The position numbers were made by a program, and so were the translations under genes. A stretch of DNA of 64,000 nucleotides, taken from contig JANPWX010000480.1 in the NCBI GenBank assembly GCA_024734555.1, forward strand, positions 1,699,580 through 1,763,579, read 5' to 3'. The notes under the pieces were generated by a model. That model was not told where the DNA came from. It did not search any database and saw nothing but the letters and a program-made list of their open reading frames with translations. How positions within the stretch are numbered: position 1 is the stretch's first letter; every line of letters starts with the position of its first letter. Positions 11,075-24,700 of the stretch are shown here, piece by piece. The DNA comes from Trochalopteron elliotii (taxonomy: Eukaryota; Chordata; Aves; Passeriformes; Leiothrichidae).

Positions 11075-12457
11075 TCTTGTTTGCCTTCAATGTTTATTAG
11101 CCATGGTTTGGAAACTATACTTGTAGGAAAAATACCATTTTCTTCCCCTCTCCCTGGATTTGCTGCACAGGTTTAGGTTTTTTTAAACAAAGCAATTCAA
11201 GGGCACTCGTTTGAAATGTCCTGGAATGTCAATAGACAAGGATTTCACAGGCTTCACTCCAGAGAGGTTCATGGTAACAACTTTGGTCCTGCTGAATGAA
11301 TTCATTAGAGGTATAAGCAAACCTTGGTCATGGCTTTCCCTTAAAACATACAAGGAAAATCCAATTAGTGGCACTTCTCTTTAATTATGCCCTGAAGGAA
11401 AGTTAACAGTGCATATAGTAGAGATACAATTTTTTTTTAAGCTAACAGCAATAAAGCCCAGAGGAAGCAATATACAACACATGGTGACTGCAGGAGTAAA
11501 AAATGTACATCCCATAACTGCTTACTCCTGTATCTGCAGAAGCTTGTGTGCCATCTAGTAAAGGCTCTACTTTTCAAACACACACTGCTGGAATAATTAC
11601 AAAGTAAGTGTACCAAAGCTGCCTCAGAATGGAAAATTATGTTCACAGTAATAAAATGTTGGCTAATAAAGTATGGCTGCATATCATTGGCTGCAAGGAG
11701 AGAAGCACAGACCTTGAAGCTGACAGACCTGGAATATATTTCAATAGAAAGCAATGAAAAATGGTAAAGGTGTTTTGGATTTATCTTCACATGAAAAATT
11801 GCATTTTTCATTGGTGTAGCTCTTTTAAGGTCAGCTGTGAATATCAGTCTGGATTAGAGCTGGTTACCTGTCACTGGAGGAAAGAAAGTTCCATCTGTGT
11901 AATAAGCAAAGCAAAACATTCATTTTTCAGTTTTTCTAAGAAAATCCATTCTCAACCATTAGTGCATAATATTTCCAAGTCACCCAGCATATAGTGATTA
12001 ATTTTAGCTAGTTCTGTGTTTCACAGGAGAATGAGTCTCCACTCCCTTACACCAGACCAAACACTGTTTGCAGTGTCACAGCTTTGCCAAAGTCTCTCTG
12101 GGTGACAACAGGATGTGCCTTGGACAGAGGAGTGGCACCAGGTGTCAGCTGCTCTTCAGTCTGAGTAAGGAGCTCACTGAGACTTTCTGAGGTAGCCACA
12201 AAGGAGGGGGAAAAACCCATTGAAGTAAAAACATAGCACCATGTTTCATTTTTAAAAAATGGCTTGAGAACACTGGTCTTTCCCTCCTCTGCGCACAAAC
12301 TCCCGGACTAGAAACTTGATTTTTGTTGAGCAGTTCTGGCTGTCTCGACTCACCCATCCAACACACCCAAACCAGGCTGGTGACTTCACCCTTCTCTGCA
12401 GTCAGTGCTGTCTAATCTGGGCTGGCAGAGACTGTTCCCACGAGTGCATTTCAGTCC
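11075..12457 (-). other. COL4A6: COL4A6 3' UTR (inferred extent)
   Basis: Sequence between the TAG stop at 12458-12460 and the candidate polyA signal near 11095. No open frame of note was seen. Reading frames of 60-125 codons here on either strand have no family resemblance. Confidence 0.5.
11093..11098 (-). promoter_or_regulatory. COL4A6: Candidate COL4A6 polyadenylation signal
   Basis: TTTATT on the + strand reads AATAAA on the - strand. It is the only canonical signal I found between the COL4A6 stop and the ATG4A 3' end. It implies a 3' UTR of ~1.4 kb. Confidence 0.5.
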
Positions 12458-12718
12458 CTACAAGTTCTTCATGCACACCTGGCAGCGGCTGACGCGAGTC
12501 CGGAGCTGCCCCGCCTTGAGAGTCTCGGAGGGAGGAGCGCTGACAAACTGCTGCTGCTGCTCCACCGTGCTCAGCCAGAAGCTGTACTTGTTGGCAAAGT
12601 AGTGGCACGTCCCCCGGGCACCGTTGCACTCGATGAAGGGAGTGGCTCGGAAATCCTCCAGGCAGGAGCCAGGGGAGACAAGGGATTGGCCTCCCCCTTC
12701 TGCCCCGGCTGCAGTGTG
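12458..12718 (-). CDS. COL4A6: COL4A6 exon 45 (NC1, C-terminus)
   Basis: 261 coding bases to TAG at 12458-12460. Encodes [20 protein letters not shown] through [10 protein letters not shown], the second half of NC1 with five cysteines after exon 44. A run of four Gln occurs in VEQQQQFVS. The acceptor is TATTCCAG. Confidence 0.97.
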   Translation of the reverse strand, partial: HTAAGAEGGGQSLVSPGSCLEDFRATPFIECNGARGTCHYFANKYSFWLSTVEQQQQFVSAPPSETLKAGQLRTRVSRCQVCMKNL

Positions 12719-15700
12719 CTGGAATAAAGATGGAAAATTGAGTGAGCTCAGAAAAACAGGAGATAAACAGGGCAGTCTCCTGGATCCATTGCTAAAAGGA
12801 GTGAAACAGACAAGTGTTTTATACCCTGGCTGTGTGTGTCTGTCTCTTGAGTCAGGGCTAGAAGGCAGAAAGCAAAGGAACATACTTATACTGAATATGC
12901 AGGCCTGGAAAACCACCTTTTCACTTGAAAGTTGGGAAAATTTGGAAGCAATAATGCTGCCATCATGTTTTTCTAACAGTCTTACACTAATAAGCTTCTA
13001 GGAGAGTGCAATGGAAAATTTGTTCCACTGAGAAAGAGGATTAAGTCAATACTGCAGCTTAATTACTGTTGCCACATTTAAGGGTTTGAGGAACAAACAT
13101 CTGTGGCGATACAGAACTTAGCAGGCAGCAGTGTTACCCACCAAAACTGATCAGGGCAGGTGCTGAACAGAGCAAACTCAGAGCTACAGCAACTCAGCTG
13201 ATGAAGAAATGCACTAAGGCAAGAAGAGCCAGAGTTCCAGGTTCCTGTAACTCACAGGACAGTCTCAGTAACCTCATCAGAAAGATGAAATGTTTAAAGC
13301 TGCCTGTGCAGCAGCAGCAGTGTCCTTACCATGAGGAAGGAGTATCCTATCCACAGGCTGCGCCAGCCCAGGGGACACTGTGGGATGGTGATGTCCTGGC
13401 TGTGCACAGCCACAGCCTGGGAAGGGGCTTCACACACAGAGCACCTGCTGATGTACTGTGGGATCTGCAGGCTGTCCACAGGCATCATGGGGATGGGGGC
13501 AGTGGTGGACAGCCAGTAGGACTTGTCATTCCTGCTGGCATAGTAGCACACCTCGTTGATGTTGCAGTAAATGAAAGGCATGGTGCTGAAGCGAGGCAAA
13601 CATGAGCCAGCAAAACCTGGAAAAATCAGAGAAGGGGTCATACCAAGCATCGCCAAACACTCCAGGTCATACACACCAACATTTAGTGGTGAGGATGGCA
13701 TGAGTGACACTGCTCCCAGTGAGATGATCTGGCCAAGCCAACTCCACTAGAGCCCTCTGCACTGCCAAGGCAGTGGTTTTTTTATGGCTTTTGAAAGGTA
13801 CTTTTGGCCTGTGTTGTTCATTCTGGAGAGAATTCCATCAACTCACCGAGATCCTGGTTGTGTGCCTTCTCCTGCCCCTCCACATACAGCAAGCTGTATC
13901 CCTCCCAGAGTTTGTTCATGCCCACAGGACAGGGGGGGATCTGCTCTGACTGGCTGTGCTTCACCAGGGTGTATCCGACCCCCACGCTCCGGCCCGGCAT
14001 TCCCGGCAGCCCAGGGGAGCCCGGCAAACCTGCCACGCCTGGGGGACACAAAAACCATTGTCACTGCACAGTGGGGACACAGCTGGCTCTCTACCCCGCC
14101 TGGCACTGCTGATGGCACTCCTGTACAACGAGGAGCCCAAGTTTGTGGTTGTTATATGAATTATTAGACTTCACAGCTCCAAAAGCAGTCATTGCACAGC
14201 ACCACCCACCCATTCCCTTCCTCTCTCAGTTTCCTCTCCTTGCCCAACAGCTCTGGTGCCAGTGTGTTGGGTGTATCTCACAGTTCTGAGCATCTCAAAG
14301 CACCAACCAAAACCTAATTCATTCATTCTTGCTGTAACACTCTTCTTGGTGACATTCCTCTTCTTTCTTACAGTGCCTTTCCTCTGCTGCCCAAGCCTCA
14401 CAGCTATGGTTACTGTGAATACTACACCATTCTTCTAGATCTTCAAGGTGATTCCCACACCCACAAAACATTAAAACCAAAAGGTGTTTAGAATTGCACC
14501 CACAGAAACACCAGCAGTGACATCAACAAGGACATATGACAGAACTTTCCTCACTGAAGACTGAATTTCCTTCATTGCAGATACAAAACACAACACCACA
14601 GACATCCCCTGGTTTTCCTCAGGAAACTGGGTGTTGGGGAGGGTCTCTGCAGGAGCTGTAAGCAAATACAATTCTACTGATTGCTTCTTTTTGATCTGTG
14701 CTCTCCAAATCATAAAATTACCTTCAAATCCCTGTGGTCCTGGGGCACCTGAAGGTCCTGGATCCCCAGCTATGCCAGGAGTGCCAGGTAAACCATCACG
14801 TCCTTTCAAACCAGATCTTCCTGGCAAACCTTTTGGGCCTGAAATAAAACACAGTTCTTAGTGTCATTATTTCCTCAGACTATTGCCTTGACTCCTGCAA
14901 TCATATTCCAGAAGGGAAATCAGATGTCAGCAGCCTTGCCAAGAGCTGACTCTTCACCAGCTGTGGTTAGAAACAGCCACCTCCAAAAGAGACTCCACTG
15001 ATCTGATTGTGAAAGGATTGAGAGGTGCAGCTGAGTATCACACATAAGTAAAAATGCAGAATTATATTTGTATGCATTTTGATGGAATTCTTTCTTTAAT
15101 TAAAAAACTCTCTAAACATTCCTAATGCATTTGATAAAGTAGTGGTTTTTTTCCACAAAAACAGCATTTTGGTGATCTGAGTCTACTTTTTACCTGGTTT
15201 TCCAGCTGGGCCATGGAACCCAGGATCTCCATCAAAGCCAGGAACACCATCAATTCCTGGCAGACCAGGCAATCCTGCAGGGGCTGTGACTTCTTCTGGC
15301 TGTGGGGTTATTCCTGGAGCCCCTGGTCTGCCAGGGAGACCTGCACGTGGGGTAAAGGATGTGTGAGTACCCACAAAACCCACACAGATTTGATGTTAAT
15401 CCTGACACAAAGGAGGAAAATGTGAAATTAAGACCACCTTTGTATATCAGCACTGAGTATCTTGTAAAAAGTATGTTAAACTCTTTCTAACTTATTTCAA
15501 TCTGTAAGAAATCAAGAGTCTCCCAAATAAGCCCATTAAGGGAGCTCTGAAGTCACCCCCAGCCCAAACCAGGTGCAATGAACAACAGCTTTTGAAATGC
15601 TCCAGCACTCACCTCGAAGGCCCATTTCCCCTTTCAGCCCAGCAAAACCAGGATCCCCTGGAGGCCCATCTTTCCCTGGCATCCCCATCAGGCCAGGCTC

Positions 15701-18700
15701 ACCTCTGGCACCTGCAAAGACACACAGCTAAGCCTGGGGCTAAGCACTGCTTCTGATGGCAGCAACAGCACTGGGGTTCCCACATGGAGGGGACCACAAC
15801 CCTCAAGGCAGCCTGTGCCAAATTTCACACCCACAGTGGCTGCAGAGCCTCAAAATAAGATTTTCCACTGCTGCTTAATTGTGCTTTATTGAAAGTACTC
15901 TTCCCCTTGCTTGGGTAAGCCAGGGACAGGGTTTGGAGAGTGCACAGCTTTACTCTGAAATCCATCTCTGTGCACAGCACAGAGGGATCTGCCAGCCTAC
16001 AGGGACAGCAGACATTTGTTCATCTGGCAGTGCTTCTCCACCCTGCCCTGCCTTTTGAGCTGTGTGCTGTCTCTCCAACCCTGCCCCTGGAGTCCCCACG
16101 TGCAGCTGCCCTTTGGCCTCCTTTGGTACAGACCAAAGAGAGGTCAACAAGCTCCCTGCCTTAGCCCAGAACATCTCTGAGCCCTTACAATCCTCTTAGC
16201 CTCCTGTGGAGACCTCAATCCACCACACTAAAGCCTCAGAGCACACAGGACAGGGGGGATGAAACAGCAGCTCCAGCCCTTGCCTGGAGAGCACAAGTGG
16301 GTAACTGTGGTCAACAAGCTCAGCAACACTGCAGGTGGACACCATCTACTCAGAAAAAACCAAAGATAAGAGGAAAAAAATAATTAGGGATACACTGAAG
16401 AACAGTGGAACTGGCCCCACTTTGCTGCTTTTGGAGTCAGTAGGAAAAATCTGCAGTAGCCAAAAGGAAACATTGAGACATCAAATCCAGCTGTTCCACC
16501 TGAATGAGGAGGCCACACTCACCACCCACCAGCCATTCCTGCTGCCAAAGCACTCCCAGAGCCTTTCAAGGCAAGATCACCTTTGAATCCAGATGCTCCA
16601 GGGAGTCCAATTGGACCAGGGGGTCCCACGTCACCCTTGATGCCTCTCAGGCCCAGAACACCAGGGAAGCCTGGAGTGCCTGTGTCCCCTTGGTCAGAAG
16701 CTGGCCCAGGGGGCCCTCGTGGCCCTGGGGGACCTGCAAAACCTGAAGACAACAGAGTGTCATGTTCAAAAATAAAGCCAAGTCCCTGCAGATAAAAGAC
16801 CTGACCAACATGGCCCAGTGGCTGAAAATTTCATTGTACTTGGTCAGTTATCTCCATGATTTTTCAGAAGTCTGGAGCTTTGCTCTGTGCACACAAGTGT
16901 TTTAAAGTTGCATGTGCATAACCCAGGATGTAAAACCAACATGGCTCTGTCTGTGCCAGGACAGCTAGGAAGGGAGACTGGATATCCTGCAGGAAAGGAC
17001 TGCAGAGTTAATTAACAGGGTTAATTGGCAAAATCTATTCCTGGGGCAAAGTAAATGCTGGGGCTATCCCCAGTATTCCTTCCTGTCTGGGGAAAAGATT
17101 GGAGTCTCAGGGTACCCAAAGGGTGCCAGTGCCATCCTTACAGAGTTTCCAAACCACACACACCTGGAGTCCCATCAGTGCCTGGAACACCAACATCCCC
17201 AGGTCTCCCAGGAATATCAGATGGAAGAGAAACTCCAGGAGTTCCTGGCAGGCCAGGCAGCCCCATAGGACCAGGAGGACCTAGAATAAGACACACAGAG
17301 TGAGGGAAAACCAAAAGTCTTCATGGATCTTCACAGACATTGACAGAAGCAGGGGCTGGGGAGCATTTCTATTGAGGAGAACAAAGACATCTCACTACAG
17401 GAGGGGGAACAATACATATTGTGCTGCTCAGGAGAGATACAGAGACTTTCAGAACTGTGCAACCATTTCTCAAAATATAGAGCAATGTATTTTGAGAAAT
17501 ACAAAAACATTTCACATTTACTTGTCAAGCTTCTAACCACCTTTGAGGCTTCAGGAATTTTCTTTGGTAACTCAGCTGCAACTCCTCCTGATTTCAGAAC
17601 ATCAGTATTTACCCGTGTCTCCTGATGAGCCCTTTGGTCCAGGGAATCCTGCAGCTCCTCTTCCCAAGCCTGGAGAACCTTCTTCACCCTTTGTACCTGG
17701 GAGACCTGCAGGTCCTTTCAGCCCAGTCTCACTCAGACCTAATTAAACATGTTTAATAAAGGTTAAGAGAGCCTATTCAAATTGCCTAATAGCAGTCAAA
17801 TTATGACCCAAAATGAGTGGTGATTTAAAAACCAGCCATTTATTGCTGTTTCTGTTTTCAGTAGAGCAGCTGGAATTGGTGATTTGGTGCCTCACATGCT
17901 ACTCTGGTTGTGCAGAGTGAATTTAAACAATCTGTGAGATGTTGAGAGAAAAGCATATGACTGTTGTGGCCTCCCCACAAGCTCTTGCACAAGAATGGGA
18001 GCACAGCAGTCCTGTGACAGGATCTGCTGCCAGCCTGTGTCCCTCACGAGGACACACCACACTTCTGGTCTTTAAATAACCCCGTGGGCTTCCTGCTGCA
18101 GCACAGGCAGGGAGTTCAGCTTGCACAGAGCTGCAGAATGCACACAGGCACCAGTGGTGCAGGGAGATGTTCAGCAGGCCACTCTGGGAAGAATAGACAC
18201 TAAAAGCAGCTCTCTCAGGAAAACTGTGGAGGATCTCTGTGCTGCAAATCATTGCCTTCTGATAATGTTTTAAACAAAGAAAACACAGGTATTGTTTGAG
18301 TTGTACATGTGAAGTCTGTCCATTTTCATGCATAAAACAGCTACCACAAATTTTAGGTGCTAATTTACAACACGACTGTAACTAAACAATTCTTTTTGGT
18401 CTTTCTTCACTTTTTTACTTTAGTAAAACCCTGTCTGCAACACAGAACTACATTCCATTTCATATGATTCAAAATACAAAAAGGTCCAGCAAAAGCTCCC
18501 TAAAAGCAGAATCTGGAAACAAATCAAAGAAATCAGCTTCTGATTTTATTGATGTCTTCCTTGAATTCCATATAATGGAGGCCTCTGAAAAGCAGTACAG
18601 AAACATTTCATTGCTAAGTCCAATTCAAAGCAAGCATTTGATGCTGCCCTGCTCAAATCAAACCTCCATTAGAAAGAGTTTTATGATTTCAGTCCATTAG

Positions 18701-21700
18701 TTTTCCAGAAGTGACACAGTCCTTCAGGAATTCAAGGAGAACCATCACCAGAAAAGCCTCTTCAACTCCACAGGCTGCATCCTGTTCTTACTGGCATGGA
18801 AGCAGAATTAGTTCATGCACATTCAGTATCCTTTCTCCAGCTCATAATTAAAGCCAGAACTGGGTGAAACAGGGGAATTTCGTGGGAAACTGTTCTCATG
18901 GTGGAGCAGTTATGTATTTCCCTAGCTGTGACATTTCTATTCCTTTACCTGGTGTTCCAGGAGAGCCTTTTGTGCCTGGCAAACCATTCAGACCATTTAA
19001 ACCTGGAAATCCATGGAAGCCTGAGGAGACACGGGGAACACCTCAGTGAGCAAACAGGCAAACAATCCAGTTAGGTGGAAATGCACAAGGTGGCTCATGG
19101 AGAATACAGGATAAGAGAAACCTGACACACAGGGGAGCACAGTAGGTAAAGCTGTAAAACTTTCCTTCACAGAAACTCTTCCCACTGCTCTCTCCATGAA
19201 CACCCACAACTGAGAGCTCCTCCTTTTCCAACTCCTCCTCTGCTCATTCCTGGCAGCTGGAATGTTGCCAAGAGGGAGCTCTTTCCCCACACACAGCTGG
19301 TCTGCCAGAGACACTTGGCCAAAACATCACTTTTCTGACCCAACTTCTCCCTCCATATGCAGGTTTCACATGTACCTTTAGGTCCTGCTGCCCCACGAGC
19401 TCCAGGGAATCCAACAGCTCCTGGCTGTCCTGGGGGTCCTGGTGGGCCAGGGGCTCCTCTCAGCCCAGCATTACCAGGGATTCCTAAAAGCAAGCAGAAC
19501 AATACTCCTGTATATTTTGTATATTCCATCGTGTCCACGGTGAAACAGCTCACAGCTCCATCTTACAGCTTCTGGTCCTGAACTTAACTCATAAGATGGG
19601 TGAATAAATTACAATTTAAATAAAGCAAAATCAGATCCAAATCTCTCCTCATGCCACCATTAGCATCACATTTATCAAACTGTTTATTTGATGGGGTTTT
19701 TTTTAATCATAGCACTGACATTCTTCATCATCCACTAAGTAACACATGAACCGTTCACACACCAAATAACTAATTAAATTGTTTTTCAAATAAAGCATTT
19801 CAATAACAACTTTCACTGTTCTCCAGCCTTTGATCTTGATAACTATTTGGGAATCTACTGCTAATTACCCCACTAATTAACCCAAAGACACTTGTAGCCA
19901 TTCTTCTGGGTAGGTTTGGCTCTAGAGAGGGAACAGACAAAAATGTTGCAATGAAAGAGCTGTGAAAAAGCTGCTACTGCTTATGTCTAACTGAGATCTT
20001 CCCCATTTGTTAATAGGATTCCTTGGGGTTTCAGTGTTGCAGGATTCACCATGTTTGTCCAGCAGGACAAGGTGACACCTCAGACCACTGTCAGAGATAA
20101 TTCCCATTTTCTTGCCAAACTTTCCTGTTTAGGCCTCAGCTGAGACAGGCCAAGCAGGGCTAAGGAAGCATCAAGGTGGGGTTTTCACAGTCACAACAGG
20201 AGCTGCAGAACTTGGGTCAGTCCAGTACCTGCTGGTCCTTCTTGGCCAAGATCTCCTGGGCTGCCTTTGGCTCCATTCAGCCCAGTGTTCCCTGGGTAGC
20301 CTGGTTCACCCTTGAGCCCTTCTCTCCCTCTCTCTCCTGAAAGGACAGAAACATGGATTATAAACACAGGATATAAACATACCAGCATTAGAACAGGGCT
20401 GGTCTCACATGTGTTCATTTTCACAAATCGTCCAATTTGTGCCCCACCTGGATTGCAGACTCCTCAAATCTCACTTTCAGGATTACAAAAATGCCCAAGT
20501 TTGGCAATGCCAACCTGTTTAGTCTCTAGAATTTTGTATTCTTATATACCTAGAATTTTGTATTCTTATATACCTAGAATTTTGTATTCTTGAAGTGAGC
20601 AATCAAGACCCATTTTACCTGGAAACCCGGGGTCTCCTCTCTCTCCTTTTGGTCCAGCAATGCCAGGAACACCAGCAGACTCTCCCTGATCACCTGGAAA
20701 AGAAAGGAAAGGCCATTCTGACATTAACTGTGGACATCAATTTCCAGGGCTTGTTGAAGAAAATAAACCTTGCTCCATTTCAAATTCATGGTGCAAACAA
20801 AGACAATGGCAAATGATTGCACCTGAGTCTGAAATTGCTCATAACCACCAATGGATGCAGATTCACTCATGCAAATGCACAAGACAGACATTTACAGGTA
20901 ATTCCCCAACATCCTGCACTTCTGACATGAGGAGATGAGGGAAAAGGTCCTTCCTGCTCTGCCCAACAGGTCTCACACAGTGCTGTGGCTTGGGATACAT
21001 CAAGTGTTTAGGCTTGGGATGGGTCTTGTCTGAGCAAAGCCTCTTACAAGGGGATGGTACTTGGAGGCAGTCACTGGAGAGCAATGGAAACTTCCAGAAC
21101 ATCACTTATTCCTTTGGCTCATTAACATTACTCATTAATATTAGGACTGGGGATAATGAAAGGCCATGTACACTGTGAAAGATGTTTTACCCTTTGGACC
21201 AGGAAGGCCAATAGGTCCTGGGAATCCAAGTGTTCCTGTGGTGCCATCTGAACCCTGAAAGAAACCAACCCAACCAAAATTAATTTTTATTTTGCTTTTT
21301 ATTCTTGCTGTTCCAAGCTTGGGTCATGTGGAATAACAGAACACAAAGGTGTAGGAAGAAATACTATGTCAAATGTCATTTAATGGTATGAGCCAAAAAC
21401 AATCTGGAAGTTTTGTAAGGAGAAATCCTGCCAGCTTCTGCTGCTGTGCTGCAGAGGTACCAGTTAGAACACAAGTTTCTCCAAAGAGCACCCAGAGAAG
21501 AAGATGATGCTTAAGAAGGTATTTACCCTCTCTCCTGGCATGCCTGGGAATCCCATGATCCCATGTGCACCCTTCTGTCCTGGCAGGCCAGGGGTTCCAG
21601 GGGGTCCAGGGAAGCCTGGGTCACCATGAGCACCTCTCTCCTTGCTTGGTGACCCAGCTGGGCCAGGGACCCCAGGCTGCCCACGGCTTCCTGGGCTTCC

Positions 21701-24700
21701 TTTATCCCCTGGGTAAGACAGAGAGTGGAATTTCATTCAATAATACAGATATCAATTGACCTGTTAACTAAACTCCCCTAAAGAGGAAGAAGGGATGGCA
21801 TTAGATCTACAGGACAGAACTTCAAAGGAAAACTGTTCTCTCAAAATTCAGAACTGCCATGTGCAAGTCTTGCTAGAATGGGAATGGCAGAAGAGAACAC
21901 AGTAACACTGTAGGCACTGCCAAAAGTGTTACCTGCTCCACTGATAATGAGCCCAGACACTGAAAAACTGATCCTGGCAACTGACTGCAATGTTGTGAAA
22001 TACCTCTAGGTCCTGGGAATCCTCCAAGTCCAGCTAATCCAGGATCTCCTTTGTCTCCTTTGATTTGCAGTGCCTGTTCTGAAGTCCCAATGACAGGAAG
22101 ACCTGGTGGACCTATATCACCTCTGTCACCTGAAGAAATAAAAAAGTCAGGAAATTTTGCAAAATAATTTAGCAGAGGAAAACAGAACTTCCCTGTTTTC
22201 TGATGCAAATTCATTAGTAATCTGTGGTAAACAGGCCAAAGTATTGAAAAAATAGAAGACTATATTCAGAATATTTAGAAGAATATTTAGAAGAATGACA
22301 TCAGACACAGACATCTCAGAACTGCCTCCTTTTTGCTGCACAGCCAGCAAAAGCCATTCAAGCTGTTTCTCACCTTTTTGACCTGGAAGTCCCACAACTC
22401 CTGGACTTCCTTTTTCTCCAGCTGTGCCAGGAGTTCCTTTAAGCCCATTCACTCCAGGGACACCAGGCAGTCCAGGCATGCCAGGGAAACCAAGCAGGCC
22501 AGAAGATCCTTTCTCACCTGCATAGAAATGGTGAGAAATAAGAAGGGGATAAATATCAGCATCTCCTGGCACACTGCACACCCACCCTGGGGCAGGAGGA
22601 GGCTGCCTGGGTGTGGCCAAGCACCCAAATCTGGGTATTTAAACAAGTACATGGCACAGGCACAGCACTGTCACTTCTGTCCCAGGTCTCCACTCCCAAT
22701 ACTTTCAACCAGCACTTCTCAGTTCATCTTTGAGAGCCTGGTCCTGCTTCCAGTGGAGACCAGACACAATCAATTTCCAAGAGAACAACATGCAGTTCCA
22801 CAGCTCTATTGCTTTGTGTTATTCTCCAGGCAACCAACTACTGCATTGGTGGTTAGGATCACACAGTTTGTGAATTTTTACTTCCCATTTGATTTGGGCT
22901 TGATTCTCTCCCTTCTTTCTATACATTTCATTCACTGTTCATTTTTTCAATTTTCTTGTCTTTCTAGTTTGATTTACACAATCCTTTATCCACAAGAACC
23001 TAAGACCTTTAAGATAGATTTCTCTATGAACATTATTTGATAATTAAATCCATCATTTGTAACTCAGCAGCAAAATAAATGCATCCCACTAGTATGAGAT
23101 TCATTTCCTTTCAGCAAGAAAATTTTGGGTCTAAAATCAGTCCCAGCAAGGTTATTTTTTTTGTGGGCACAGCAATCTCAAGACTGAAACACTCACCTTT
23201 TGGCCCAGAGAAACCTGGATGTCCATCCTGACCAAAAGGCCCAGGTAGGCCTGAGAATCCTCTTTCCCCAGGAGATCCTGGAGCACCATCAAGACCTGGG
23301 AAACCTTTCATACCAGCAGGGCCTTGTGGTCCTACATCCCCAGCCACACCTTTGGCTCCAGGAGGTCCTGAATCAACACAAGATGGAACTCAACAGAGGA
23401 TACTGCACAAAATGAGGACAATTTGTGGCAGCTCCCCAAGCTCTTTAAACACAGCATTGTTTTTAAGGACAAATGGACCTTTTGGCACATGCAGCCTACT
23501 AGAAGGCATAAAGCTTAGAACTGCAAAAGCATTAGTCATCTAAAAATAACATACCTACAGGGAGGGTTACTGCCTACATCACTACACAACTGGCAAGAGT
23601 GAAACCCCTTATGATGAAATCCATGTTTGAGCACCAGACACTGACCTGCAAAGCACAGCCTTACCTTCCTCATCAAAGCAACCAGGACAGAATGGGGAGC
23701 AGCATTAATGCTGCTGCTCCCTACCCCATGGTCTGGGTGAGGCAGAGATCAATCAGCTGGACAGGCTGATTTTCACAAGTTCTTTTTTCACCTTGGTAGC
23801 TGAACTGCACTTCTCAAGAGCCAATTGCTCACTACAGGAACAAGCTGGTTGTGCTGTCACAAAACCAACACTGTATGCACTGGTTGGCCTCTAAATGTTT
23901 CTAGCTGAAGCTTTGAGTGGTTTATAATTTTAAACAAAGGCTCAAACCATTGAAAACAGAATGCTCAGATCCAAAGGAATGAAGAGAAGGAAAACTCAGG
24001 TGGCTTCTGAAAAATTACATTTGCAGCAGTAGCAGTCAAGATTGGAGCTCTGCTATACTCAGGGCTTTGTGCTACAACCCAGCATTTTTTAAAGCAGATG
24101 AAAGAGGATCTGCCTTATTTAAGAAGACAAAGAAAACACACACACTTAAAATCTCTGCAATTAATGATTTCCTTATAGGCTTGGGTTTTTGTTACTGTCT
24201 GAGCACTCTCATCACAATGGTTCTTTGCCTTCTGCTTTGATTAGCAATGATAAGGGGTATCACCTATGGTCAATGCAATTCCTGTAGCATTAAAAGCTGA
24301 GTTGTTAGTCCAGGAGCTTTTCTGCTACACTGCATTTTCTCACCTTGACAGCCTATGTGAAGAACCCATAACCAAACAGTGTGACATCAGAAATGGAGAG
24401 TTGGTGAATAATGGAATAGAAACATGGTGAAGGAAAAAACAGACAAAATATGTGAACAGAAAGAACAAGGCTACAAAAGAAATTCATGATTCAGGGAGAC
24501 AACAGCTGCAAAAAAACCTTAGTTATTTGGAGGTTATCATCCTGGCAATGGGAGGTTTTTAAAAGCAGTTGAAGAAAAGCCAAATATGGCATACAGACCA
24601 TAAATGTAAAACAACAGAGAGGCAGAAGGAATTCTAATATTAAAATGTTTTAAAAATTAAAAACTGTATATTTTCCATGTCAAGTGATATTACTGCTTTC

